Part shown: in pieces, positions 52,305 through 63,255 of the stretch
Layout: each line of letters opens with the position of its first letter
Position numbering within the stretch: position 1 is the first letter of the stretch
Assembly (NCBI GenBank): GCA_002914805.1
Contig: JXTB01000005.1
Location: 1,690,940 to 1,754,939 of the forward strand
DNA length: 64,000 nt
From: Parasponia andersonii
Lineage: Eukaryota; Streptophyta; Magnoliopsida; Rosales; Cannabaceae
Direction: 5' to 3'
Notes under the pieces: generated by a model
Databases searched by the model: none
Told to the model about the DNA's origin: nothing
What the model saw: only the letters and a program-made list of their open reading frames with translations
Translations under genes and position numbers: made by a program

Positions 52305-52543
52305 GGTACCAATCTAGTAGGTATTTATTTTTACCTATATATAGGTATCATTTTGGTCAATAAAAATTTATTATGCATATTTTTTTTATAGTAAAAGACA
52401 AGAGAAAAAAATTACATTAATAATGCACGTCTTTTCATGCATCTCATTATAATCGTTAGATTATCATCTATTAGATGATGATTTAATAGCTAAAAAAACT
52501 ACCTACACATAAGTAAAAAAGAATACCTATTGGATTGGCAACC
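52305..52543. mobile_element. 239-bp MITE embedded in a (TA)n microsatellite, copy 2 (inverted relative to copy 1)
   Basis: Ends GGTACCAATCTAGTAGG and CCTATTGGATTGGCAACC match, in reverse, those of the element at 5507. Shared interior, read in reverse: the motif around AATGCACGTCTTTTCATGCAT and the run ATCTATTAGATGATGAT. Flanked by TA repeat at about 52276-52302 and 52544-52571. Confidence 0.75.
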
Positions 52544-52849
52544 TATATATATACATATATATATATATATTATAAAAATGGACTTGTCAAGAGAATAATG
52601 TCAATAAAAACTAAAAAGTTTCAATTATTGTACAAGTATAGAGGATTGACAATTTTAAACTCCACAAGAAAGAAAAATAAAAAATAGACCACAAACACAA
52701 CAACAGCAAGAATTGTAGGCTACTATAATTCTTCAAGAGAACATGATAATAAAGACTACCAGCAAATAATTATTTTTGTCTGCTATTGAATTGTGTTCTT
52801 TGTGGGTAGACTATGATTCCAATACCAAATGAGATCCATAGTTACTAAA

Positions 52850-54712
52850 AAGAAAATAAACTCATCGACATTACAAATCTAATTTAAAGAAAAAAATTTA
52901 GATTCAATATCTAATTAATGGAATTTAAAAACCACATAGATCAAAGCTCAGGTGTTCCAAAATCCACACAAATATGGTACTACAATAAAGTCTAATTTAG
53001 ACTAATTAGAAAATAACAAAAATAAAAGGAAAAATCCTTCATCCCTGAAAAAAACCAGGGAGGATAAAGGAGGAGGAGGAGATGCCAGAAAAAGATATCA
53101 AAGCACTCCCTCTTTGGGTTCTTATAAAAGCGACAACAACGGTTAGGAGATGCCAGAAAAAGATATCAAATCACTCCCTCTTTGGGTTCTTATAAGAGCG
53201 ACAACAATGGTTTTTTAAGAGATAAATAAAAAGGAGGCTAGGGTTTTTTGAGAGAGAAAAACTATTTCAAAAAGAATGCATATTACGAGACAAGGAAAAA
53301 AAATAATTATACTAACATGTTCTCATTTATATCAAGAGTATAGTTGGTGCGTCATTAGTCATCCAAATTAAATTACCTTCCTATTTTTATCTAGCAAAGT
53401 CCAGAGAAATCTAATAATTACCTAGTATAGTAACAAGTAAAAATCGATCATACGAAGAATTGATCTAACTAAGATACTCGTAATTCTATAATGAACAGAG
53501 ATTAAAGTATACTAAAGCTAAATAAAACAAGAAAATAAATAAAACACAAACAAATAAAATAAAAATATTAAGATTGCATTCTCCACCACCAAATAATCAT
53601 ATTAATTAATTACCAAATTCAATAGTTATTTATTAAAACTAACAATCCTAGATAGTCTACAAATATGCAACTACCCACTCTTTTTTAGATTATATGCTAT
53701 CTAGATAAATGTCATCAATAACTTTTTCTTATTAAATAACCTAAATAAACACTTTAGAATTACCTAATAGAAGCATTAAACAAAGAAAGATAGACTGATC
53801 AGGTTATAATCGCACAAATATAGATTCTTAACCTAGGTTATATTCTTTATTATAACCAATATCTTAAATGAGCATACCAATTATAGCTTTACTTCTTTCA
53901 GATCGATACAACAAACTTCAATACCAAATCTTAGCAATCTAGATTATTAAGTATGCCTCATAAATATACAAGATATCATTTATAGATTAATTAGATATAG
54001 AAGAACATAAGCAACCTTAAATAAATAATTAATTGCATAAAATCTAGAAAATTAAATAACAATCATGTATAAGCCTTTAAAATCACCCTTAATCTAACAT
54101 AGGGTCTAATCTAGTATATAGATAAGAATGAATAACAAAATATCATGTTAAAATACTAAAACAAATAAAAACTGAAAAGGAAAAGAAGAAAAAGGAAGAA
54201 GTACACTACAACAGATCCCAAGCTCTCTCTCTCTCTTTAGATTTTTGATACGTTTTTGTGGCTCCTAGGTACTTATGATAGCCCTATATTTAATGTAAAG
54301 GGTCCTATTTGTAGGCAAATAAGTCTTGGAGACGTTTAGGTCAAGTCCCATACAAATAAGGAGTCCTTGGTCATTAAATCATTAAAATACTCGAAGCCGA
54401 TGGCTGTACGATGCTTTAGCGCTGCAGTACTCAGGTTTACACATTGCGATATCCAATCTCATGTTATTATTTTTTCTAAAATTTTGTTCACATGTCGCAG
54501 CGTTCACAAGCTAGGCCACGATGTTTGGTTCTTTTTCCACCTCAAATTTTCAGCTTATTCTAACTTCGTCATTTTCACTTGTTTTCAACTCAATTCAACT
54601 CATTTTCATCATTTCACCTCAAAAACACATAGAAACATAAAAATTTACAGCGTAGCATAGAAAACCTATTGTCATTTAAGTATAAATTGACACCTATCAA
54701 CAATACACTACT
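52850..54712 (-). mobile_element. Possible LTR remnant, minus orientation
   Basis: On the minus strand it begins TGTTGATAGGTGTCAATTT, an LTR-like start, with an ACAAATAGGACCC TATA-like region near 54310 followed by a CTCTCTCT-complement leader at 54218-54238. No coding domains. The far end and any target duplication could not be fixed, so this is tentative. Confidence 0.35.
53077..53211. repeat. Tandem duplication, two units of about 67-70 bp
   Basis: GGAGATGCCAGAAAAAGATA, CACTCCCTCTTTGGGTTC and GCGACAACAA occur twice in a row with very few differences, so the duplication is recent relative to its surroundings. Confidence 0.85.
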
Positions 54713-56117
54713 ATCTCGCAATTAAAAATGTTAATGGAGTAGGGCAAGTTTTTTGTTTATTATCATCATCCCAGCTACTATTTTACTATATAATTCCCAT
54801 AATATTCACCGTTTATTTTTTTGCAGGGTACTTTTTGGGAGTAGTTCTCCATCTATTTATTGGGGTCCCCATAAGTAAATATCATATTACGTCATTTAAA
54901 AAAATCTTATATGAGTCCAAATCTATTAAAAGTTTAAATACATCATGAAAACTTAAAATGAAGTAAAATTGATTGAAAACTTTAATTTTAGCTTAGATTA
55001 ATTGGAATTATTATTTTTAATTAAAAAATTATTAATGAAAAAAAAATATTAATGAAATTAAGACAAGCCCACAGAGAGGATTATGAAAATTATAAATAAA
55101 ACAATGATGGGAGGTTATAAATCCTAACTTATATCCATATATTACTACATATGTTATTAGCTTTTTTGTTTTTAAATTCTAACTGAATTGTAAGTATATA
55201 AAAAATATAAATAAATAAATTTAGACTATACAATCGATGCGAGATCAGGGATGGGCACTAATATCAAGTCCACCTGTCCCAGTAAATATAAAATGGAGAA
55301 TCTTTGTTTTGCACCTAATACTGTTTATAACGGTGAAAATATGCTCTATTTAAGGCAATTTATTGCACTAAACTATCTCTTTTCTGTAAAATTAACCTCC
55401 TATCTAGACTAAAAAATATTTATATTCACACATTTGAAATTTAGTAAATATCTAGTCATGTCTTTTTTTTTTTAATTAGTGAATTTGTCATTTTTTTCAA
55501 GGAAACAATTCATTAAACTCATATAAATATCATAATAACAAGTCGACTTATGTGAAATCTCTTATAATGAGAATCAAAAAATCGATTAATAAATTTGAAA
55601 ATAAAAAAGACCTTCAAAAATCTCAGAATAAAGGAAATCCTTGTCAGAGATCTTTGAAAAAAAAAATTCATGTACAAAATTTGACATATACAACTTTATT
55701 TTTTAATCAAAAGATGAATTTCATATAGAATGCTATATTTAAACCCTATTCTCCTAACAAGATACCCCTTTAGCTAAAAAATATGACAAAAAAGGACAAC
55801 TTTTTGAATAAAAAGAGAAATAGTATACCCTATCTTGGCTCCTTTAGCCCATCATCTACAACCTTACTTGATACTAAGAAACAACTAGATATTTCCCCTT
55901 TTTTTTTGTTAAATCAATCTTTTGTTTGTTTACTCAATTATTTAAGGGTTCTTTTGCAAATACACATTTGCCATAGTATATTTGAGGCAATACACATTTT
56001 AAATTTTAACTTATTTCAAACACAAAAATACCCATAACAATTATCTTATCAAGAGTCTACATTCTGACTAAGTACAGGACGTCAAGTTATTAGACATCTT
56101 GTTTGACGTCTCTTGAT
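54713..56117. other. AT-rich spacer, no gene recognised
   Basis: No conserved reading frame, repeat of note or RNA gene was seen. Confidence 0.45.
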
Positions 56118-56321
56118 ACTCGTGTCTAGCACTCCTGACATTATGTCTAGTGTATAATATTAAAAAATAATTCAGATTTAGGGACGCATACACTACTATT
56201 CCACACTCGTGTCTAGTGCTCCTAACACCCTATTTAGCACTCAATATTTAAACTATTTTTTTTTCGATCGAGTTGCTAGATACTTTCATCTAGCACTTGA
56301 TATTATATCTAGTGTTTTCGA
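56118..56321. repeat. Three degenerate copies of a TCTAGCACT/TCTAGTG motif unit
   Basis: CTCGTGTCTAGCACTCCTG with TATGTCTAGTG (56118), CTCGTGTCTAGTGCTCCTA with TATTTAGCACT (56206), and TTTCATCTAGCACTTGA with TATATCTAGTG (56284). The inner motifs are mutually inverted (AGCACT/AGTGCT). Confidence 0.5.
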
Positions 56322-57594
56322 CTTAAGGATATATTAGTCTTTTTGCACACTTTTTTTTTTTAAAAAAAAAAGGATGTAGTTATCTAAAAAATATTGGGAG
56401 GAGTGTAGATTCTAAAATTAATTATAGAAGGAGTATATTTCACTTGATTTTTCAATTATTTTGTCTGAAAAAATTAAAATAGCAATTGAATGTTCCTGAG
56501 AAGATTGATCCACTACTTTTTCATAATTTTTTTATTTTATAGATTCATCATTACGAGAAGTTTTCAGTTTTCTTTTGTTTTTCTTTCTTTTTTTTTTTTC
56601 TTTTTATTTTTCATCGTCAATTTATATTTAATCATTTAGGACATATATTATATTTCTTACAACTTGGTTTGAGATTATGCCTCATGAATATTTATTGATT
56701 AAAAAACAAAATTAACATAGAAAAAAAATATGGGATAATGACTCAAATATTTGGAGATTAATATTAGAGAGGAAAACTAAAATGTCAAAATAGGAAGGGA
56801 AGGCAAATGATCAAAAGTGATACGCAGTTGGATTCTATAGATCAGGGGGGAGGAGCCTAGGAGCGGGGAGAGCCATGGCGAATGCAGAGTTAGAAAATGG
56901 GATTATATCATTGGTTTCTAAGTTTATCTAATTTAGTCTTTTTTTTGCTATTAAAATGGGTGCTCATACGCTATTTAGGATGCAAATATAGCTCCCCGTT
57001 TCAATCATCAATTTGAACAAATAAGTTTCAAAATAGTAAACAAGCAATTATTTTCCTATTGACGACGTGGAAAAAAATAAATTATGCACATAACATTAAT
57101 ATGCATAAAAGTCAATAAACAATATTATCATCCTTCCAATTATCAAAAAATATTATTATCCGTACCGTTTGTTCAAATTAATTTTCACCATTTAGTTGGT
57201 CCTTTACATTGCTATGAGTATTTTGCATCTAACGATTTCGACAATATAAAATCTTAAAATTTTGGATAAGAAGCGACAGCATATTTATTTATTCATTTAT
57301 TTATTTTTGTCAAATATGCCAATTTTGAATTTTTTTTTTGTCATTAACTAACCATTTTAAGACAACAACTTATTATCCTTCCCAAAAAAAAAAGAGACAA
57401 CACCTTATTATTCAAATTAAAAATACGCATAAAGCTTAAAGAATCATTAATTTGTTAATTTTTTTACTTGTGGTATTACAAGTGTCATTATACCTATTTT
57501 TTCTAAATAAAGTGTTATTGTCCTTTCAAAAAGGGAAAAAAAAAGTCTGTTGTAATATTAACCTAACATAATATATTTTGAATAATGTGAAGGA
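56322..57594. other. AT-rich spacer, no gene recognised
   Basis: Contains a short G-rich patch near 56846-56875. No reading frame or element could be supported. Confidence 0.45.
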
Positions 57595-57765
57595 TCCCAA
57601 TTCTTATTTCAATTTTTAATACCAACTTAAGTGACATATGTATATTTAATTATTCAATTGATTAATGTTATCTAATTTATTTATCATAAATTTTAATATA
57701 CTAATTAAACTATGTTACCTAAATATGACGTAGCTGTTGAACTAGAACTAATTTGCTATTAAAAA
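57595..57765. mobile_element. Diverged MITE of the family-A type
   Basis: AATTTTTAATACCAACTTAAGTG, GATTAATGTTATCTAATTTATTT and AAATTTTAATATACTAATTAAAC follow the same order as the copies at 4964 and 9190 but with many changes. The ends cannot be placed exactly. Confidence 0.4.
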
Positions 57766-57872
57766 ATTGAAATTATTTTCTATATAAAAATTAAGGATAA
57801 CAATTGGGTGGACCACATCTGGCCCTTTCCCCCCTCCGTTTTTTCCTCTGCTGCTAACGAAATCTCTACTGT

Positions 57873-57875
<3 letters not shown>

Positions 57876-57928
<53 letters not shown>
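57876..57928. repeat. (TA)n microsatellite, about 53 bp
   Basis: Uninterrupted AT dinucleotides, the longest in the window. Other TA runs lie near 5748-5776, 13632-13660, 14618-14638, 26358-26392 and 60522-60546. Confidence 0.9.
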
Positions 57929-57929
<1 letters not shown>

Positions 57930-58184
57930 CTAGTATTATCTGTATTTTTTATTCATTATATTAATTTTAGCCATAAAAATATTATCATTTAATTCACATT
58001 AAAATTTATCCTGATATAATTAATTATAATAATTAAATTAAAATGAACAATCAAAATTAATGCATTTATCGATAGTGGATAAAAAAATAACCTATTATAT
58101 TAGCTCCCATATATATATATATTAAACAAATAAATAAAAAAATACTTGAGTTTCCAATTATTGTCTTTCTTTTTAATACCACCT

Positions 58185-58362
58185 AATGTGGTAAGTGATT
58201 TATTGGTATTTAATTAGTGAATATTATTGAACTTATTATTCTTAATTCAAAAATTGAATCAGGATAAATCATCTCACAAGTAATTTATTGATATTTAATT
58301 AGTGAATATTATTGAACTTATTTTTCTTAATTCAAAAATTAAATCAAGATAAATCATGTCAC
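58185..58362. repeat. Tandem duplication of about 88 bp
   Basis: GTGATTTATTGGTATTTAATT onward to GATAAATCATCTCACA is followed by a second copy beginning GTAATTTATTGATATTTAATT and ending GATAAATCATGTCACA. Outer flanks (AATACCACCTAATGTGG; AATGTGTCTTAAT) suggest the duplicate arose inside a MITE. Confidence 0.75.
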
Positions 58363-58509
58363 ATTAATTCATATTAAAATGTGTCTTAATAGGTAGGTGA
58401 GATCTCTAATGCTATCCAAATAATAATGTTAGAAGGGCTTCTAGCCATAATAACTCCTGGGCATGACCAAAGAGACCCTATATGCTAAAAAATATTATAT
58501 ACCTATTTT

Positions 58510-58657
58510 TTTTAAATGTGATTTAACTAATAACTACCACTTATTTAAAATTTAAAGGAAAATAACGCACATACTCTATCAAAGTTTGAACTCTGACCCC
58601 CCAAACTCATATACACATCCCTCAAATCTTGGACCAACTGAGCTAGCCCTAGTTGAC
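58510..58657 (-). mobile_element. tRNA-derived SINE, copy 3
   Basis: On the minus strand: box A GCTAGCTCAGTTGG, then GGGATGTGTATATGAG, box B-like AGAGTTCAAACT, body TTTTCCTTTAAATTTTAAAT and AAGTGGTAGTTATTAGTTAA, and a T-rich tail. Flanked by an exact 14-bp duplication, TATATACCTATTTT, at 58496-58509 and 58658-58671. Same subfamily as copy 1. Confidence 0.85.
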
Positions 58658-58765
58658 TATATACCTATTTTAAATTGCAACAACTTACCAAATGATTAGC
58701 CCTACCAAGAACTAAGGGATATTGAATCACGATAAAAACTATAGCTTAATTGTCCTATGGATTTT

Positions 58766-58879
58766 TCAAACCTGAGATGTATTGGTTAAATTTGTTAGAA
58801 ACTCATGAATATAGGAAAATATTCAAACCTAAGACCTATTGGTTAAATTTGTTAGAAACTCATGAATATGGGAAAATAT
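58766..58879. repeat. Tandem duplication, two 57-bp units
   Basis: TCAAACCTGAGATGTATTGG and TCAAACCTAAGACCTATTGG each continue with TTAAATTTGTTAGAAACTC and ATGAATATAGG/ATGAATATGGG. Only a few differences. Confidence 0.85.
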
Positions 58880-59983
58880 TTTAGGAGCCTTATAATTATT
58901 TATTTTTCTCGTTATTAAAAACATTTTAATTTCTTTTTTGTAATGAAAAAAAAACTTTTATTTTAACTATTATCAGATCATTCCTATATCCTGTGAAGTG
59001 GGGAATAAAGTTATGTAAAAATACGAACTTGCCTTTAATTCAACCTTTCTAATACTCAATCAAATTATACATGTAACTGAACAACCCTAAACCAAATATC
59101 AAACTAGGCATTTTGCCCGGAAAAAAAATTTCAAAATTAAATTATCCAAACACAAAGCGAAAATAAAATAAAAACTAAATTTAGTTTTTCAATTTTAAAA
59201 TATTTTGTGAGTAACTTGAAAGTTAAAAGTGATTTTTTTTTTTCTAATTTTCTAGTTTAAGATTGAAAATTTCAATTTCAAGTCATTTACTTGTAAAAAA
59301 ATAAAAACTTTTGATAATTTAATTTAGTTTTGTATTTGAGTCTTTTGTTAAGGGTAAATTTGTCATTTTGTAAAAATTTTCCTTTGATTTAGCGATTACA
59401 TAAAACTTAGATATGATAATTAATAAATTTGAAGAGATTTGTTTATGTATATAATAATTTTCATCAAAATTGTACAAAATTAAAGATTTTCTACAATAAT
59501 ATCCCCATAGTAAAAAGAAAATATGTGGTGTGGTTATATTTCTTGTATTTAATAAAACAATATTGATGAGCACGATAAATTTTCTAAGAATAAAAATGAC
59601 ATATAAACAATAAGCTATGCATAAAAATGTGCTCAAAATTAGGCAAAAATGATAATATAATAATTAATGTAACTATATTTAATAATTTGACATGTTTAGA
59701 CTTACAATTGACAAACACATTCACGATTATCGCAATCTCATAATTAATTATATCTAATAAAATAAAATCTTACAATTAATTATGCCATATAAAATAAAAA
59801 ATTTCAAAATGAAATTCAAAGCATAAAATTATAAAAAGAATATACATGATATAAAATCCTCAAGATATGCATATTACCAACTGTAAAAATTTTTGTTTTA
59901 AAAAAAGCGAAAGCATAGCTCTAGATGTAAATAAGACAAAATATGTGGGTAAAAGAGAAATAAACTCAAAATCTGAAGATCTA

Positions 59984-59985
<2 letters not shown>
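58880..59985. other. Upstream spacer of the TM9SF gene, no second gene seen
   Basis: AT-rich. 59150-59330 shares low-complexity motifs (AATTTTAAAATATTTTG, AAAATTTCAATTTC) with the stretch at 19975-20130. The TM9SF promoter must lie in the right-hand part but no distinct element could be recognised. Confidence 0.45.
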
Positions 59986-60022
<37 letters not shown>

Positions 60023-60131
60023 TATTATTAAATTTCTCTTCCCTTCTTCGAGGTCGAGAACTATATCTTCCTCGTTTCTCTTCTTTTCTTCCTTAGTCCA
60101 TCTACTAGATCTGAGGATTTGAAGGAACACA
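59986..60131 (+). promoter_or_regulatory. CT-rich probable 5' UTR of the TM9SF gene
   Basis: A (TC)17 microsatellite at 59986-60019 is followed by pyrimidine-rich sequence (TTCTCTTCCCTTC, TCTTCTTTTCTTCC) up to the ATG at 60132. Pyrimidine-rich leaders with CT microsatellites are common around plant transcription starts. No convincing TATA box was found, so the start site is inferred only. Confidence 0.5.
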
Positions 60132-60521
60132 ATGGAGGACTCCCTTACGATCCTCGTTCTCGCGCTTCTAATCTCCTGCTGTGCTACCCAAGTTAGCTCC
60201 GATGGTTCCGATCACCGCTACAAGGAAGGTGAGACCGTCCCACTCTACGCCAATAAGGTCGGCCCTTTCCACAACCCCAGGTAAATTTTATCGATTTCCT
60301 CGATCTGAATTTGGATCTGAACTATTCGCGCTTCGGATCTCGTTTTCGTGGTCGTTTTGGTGATTTTTTCCTCAAGGGTTTTGTTTGGATTCACCTGGTT
60401 CTGGGACCTGGGTTTTTTTATGCGACTGAATCTGGTTTCGGAAACTGATTCATTGGAGATCTTAACGGCGGAGATTAAGTCGAATTGGGAAATTTCGTTT
60501 TGATTTTTTGTGTTTTGGGCT

Positions 60522-60555
<34 letters not shown>

Positions 60556-63255
60556 ATAGGAATTGCTTGCATTGTATTTTATTTGGGCACTGATGCGAGG
60601 TGGGTTGGGGCTTAGAAGGGCTTGAAATTATGATTTGTTTTGGAATTATTTGATGGAAATTAGAAGCTACGCGTGTATAAATGATGGTAATTGTTTTGAT
60701 ATCGAAATGTGCTGACTGTTGCTGTATTTGGTTGTCTTGGTTCAGTGAGACGTATCGCTATTTCGATCTGCCCTTCTGTTCAGGAGGTTTGTGCTATGCT
60801 CTGATTCCTTTGTTACTATTTTTATCTATTGATCATTTTTAAAAAAAAAACTTAATTAATGGGTTTTTCTTAATTCCTGATATTTTCTTTGGATCACACT
60901 TGGTTTGTTGAGGAAAGGAATATAAGTATTGTAGGTGTAGACGTGCGCACTGTTTTGGGGTGCTCTGATCTGTAATTATTTTAGTTGTTGCCATGGATGT
61001 ATCACAAAATTCAGGTTTCGTAGTTCGTATGGCTTGGGTGAATTTAATTTCTTTCTTGAAAACAGGATTCTATTGATGTTAATATTCTATTGAAAAGACA
61101 AAGAAAAAGAAAAATCCCTTGTCCTGCTCGCTTGTTTACTCATAAAATAATATTTTCGAAGTATTAAAATGACCCTCCAGGCTCCAACTTGGATTTGGTT
61201 GAGGTGGGGAATGAATTATTTTGCTGTTAATGGAATCTGAATCTATCACCTAAATCTAGGTGCCCAAAGTTCTCGGTATAGGAGAGTTGGAGAATTGATA
61301 ATAACAGAATTTGGGAATCAAAAGTTCTCGTTTGTTTTCTTTCAGAGAATTTTTCATTAATCTGGTTGGTGATGAATGCTATGCTCCTCTTGCTGTCGTG
61401 GAAACATTTATTAATTATGAAGCTTTCAAAAACTGGAAAAGTACAAACACAAGCTTTGAATTATTGTGTGTTTGAAGTCTTTTAAGATATTATCTTTTTA
61501 TGTTATGGTAGGTGATGTGAAGGAGAAGAAAGAAGCCCTTGGGGAGGTACTGAATGGGGATCGTCTTGTTAGTGCTCCCTATAAACTTGAATTTAGAAAA
61601 GAGAAGGAATCTAAGGTTGCTTGTCCGAAAAAGCTGACAAGGGAAGATGTTGCTAAGTTTAGAGAAGCTGTGAAAAAGGATTACTACTTTCAAATGTATT
61701 ATGACGACTTGCCAATCTGGGGTTTTATAGGAAAGGTTGATAAGGAAGGAAAAGCTGACCCAAGCGAATACAAATATTCTCTTTACAAGCATATCCATTT
61801 TGACATTCTCTACAACAAAGATCGTGTGATTGAAATCAGTGCTAAGACTGATCCTTCATCAGTGGTTGACCTGACAGAGGACAAAGACGCTGATGCTGAT
61901 TTCACTTATACTGTGAAATGGAGGGAAACTGAGATTCCTTTCGAGAAGAGAATGGACAAGTATTCACAATCTTCTTCATTGCCACATCACTTGGAGATTC
62001 ATTGGTTCTCAATCATAAACTCATGTGTTACAGTGCTTCTGTTAACGGGTTTCCTTGCAACGATCCTCATGCGGGTTTTGAAGAATGATTTCATGAAGTG
62101 AGATTTTATTTCTGAATTTACAGAGAGATGTTCATATATTTACCTGTGGTTCTTCGTTTTCCTTTTTAAGTGCTTATTGGAATGTTTAATTTCTTGAAAG
62201 GTATGCACAAGATGAGGAAGCAGCTGATGATCAAGAAGAGACAGGATGGAAATACATCCATGGTGATGTTTTCCGGTTCCCAAAGCACAAATCCTTGTTT
62301 GCTGCTGCCCTTGGTTCTGGCACACAGTTGTTCACTCTGTGAGGATCTTATTGTGTGTATATATATATACAAATTTTTTTTGTGGAGCTATTGTGTGTGT
62401 GCATATATATATATATATATAATTTTTTTGCATGGAATAATTTTTAGTTTATTTAGTGTCTTACTAACCGTGATATCCTTCCCCTTCTATGAATCTCCAG
62501 CACTATATTCATTTTCATGCTTGCACTGGTTGGTGTATTTTATCCATACAACCGAGGAGCTTTATTCACTGCATTGGTGGTCATTTATGCACTCACATCT
62601 GGAATTGCAGGGTACACAGCAACTTCTTTCTATTGTCAGCTTGAAGGAACGAACTGGGTAAATATATACAAGATTTTCCTGTGCAATGACTATTGCTTCT
62701 ACTTTGATGTTTCTGTAAAAGAGTTGGTGTGAAGTTTAACTTATTCTATTTTTTGTTTTCTGGTTGACAGGTGAGAAATCTGTTGCTTACAGGGTGCCTT
62801 TTCTGTGGGCCTCTGTTCCTGACTTTCTGCTTCCTTAATACTGTTGCAATTGCTTATAGTGCAACTGCTGCCCTTCCCTTTGGCACTATCGTAGTCATTG
62901 TCCTTATATGGACATTAGTGACATCACCATTGCTTGTGTTGGGTGGTATTGCTGGGAAGAATAGCAAAGCCGAGTTCCAAGCTCCTTGCCGCACCACAAA
63001 ATATCCTCGAGAAATTCCACCTTTGCCTTGGTACAGGGGTACTCTTCCTCAGATGGCAATGGCAGGGTTCCTTCCTTTCAGTGCTATTTACATTGAGCTT
63101 TACTACATATTTGCTAGTGTTTGGGGTCACAGGATCTACACCATCTACAGCATTCTATTCATTGTTTTCATCATTCTCTTGATTGTCACCGCGTTCATCA
63201 CTGTTGCTTTGACGTACTTCCAACTTGCTGCTGAAGATCATGAATGGTGGTGGAG
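60132..63255 (+). CDS. TM9SF/TMN (endomembrane protein 70) family protein, six 5' exons, 3' end outside window
   Basis: Polytopic membrane protein of the transmembrane-9 superfamily, which resides in Golgi and endosomal membranes. Exons I assign from GT/AG sites and reading frame: 60132-60280, 60746-60786, 61512-62097, 62201-62338, 62501-62657, 62771-63255; phases join cleanly and give 518 codons. The ATG follows a CT-rich leader and opens a hydrophobic signal peptide (residues 1 to about 23). The lumenal domain holds the family signatures [28 protein letters not shown] and [13 protein letters not shown]. After the first membrane span comes a cytosolic loop ([11 protein letters not shown]), then at least six further hydrophobic spans including [15 protein letters not shown] and [13 protein letters not shown]. 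Translation ends in AEDHEWWWR at a donor site, so a last exon of roughly 70 codons (final spans and the C-terminal sorting tail) must lie beyond 64000. A broken paralogue with the same exon plan lies inverted at 9.8-19.2 kb. Sequence type resembles Arabidopsis TMN2-4 rather than TMN1; that assignment is from memory. Confidence 0.93.

Noticed and set aside
61490..61798. Antisense frame over TM9SF exon 3
   Set aside because: Shadow of the real exon. The plus-strand frame carries the TM9SF motifs.
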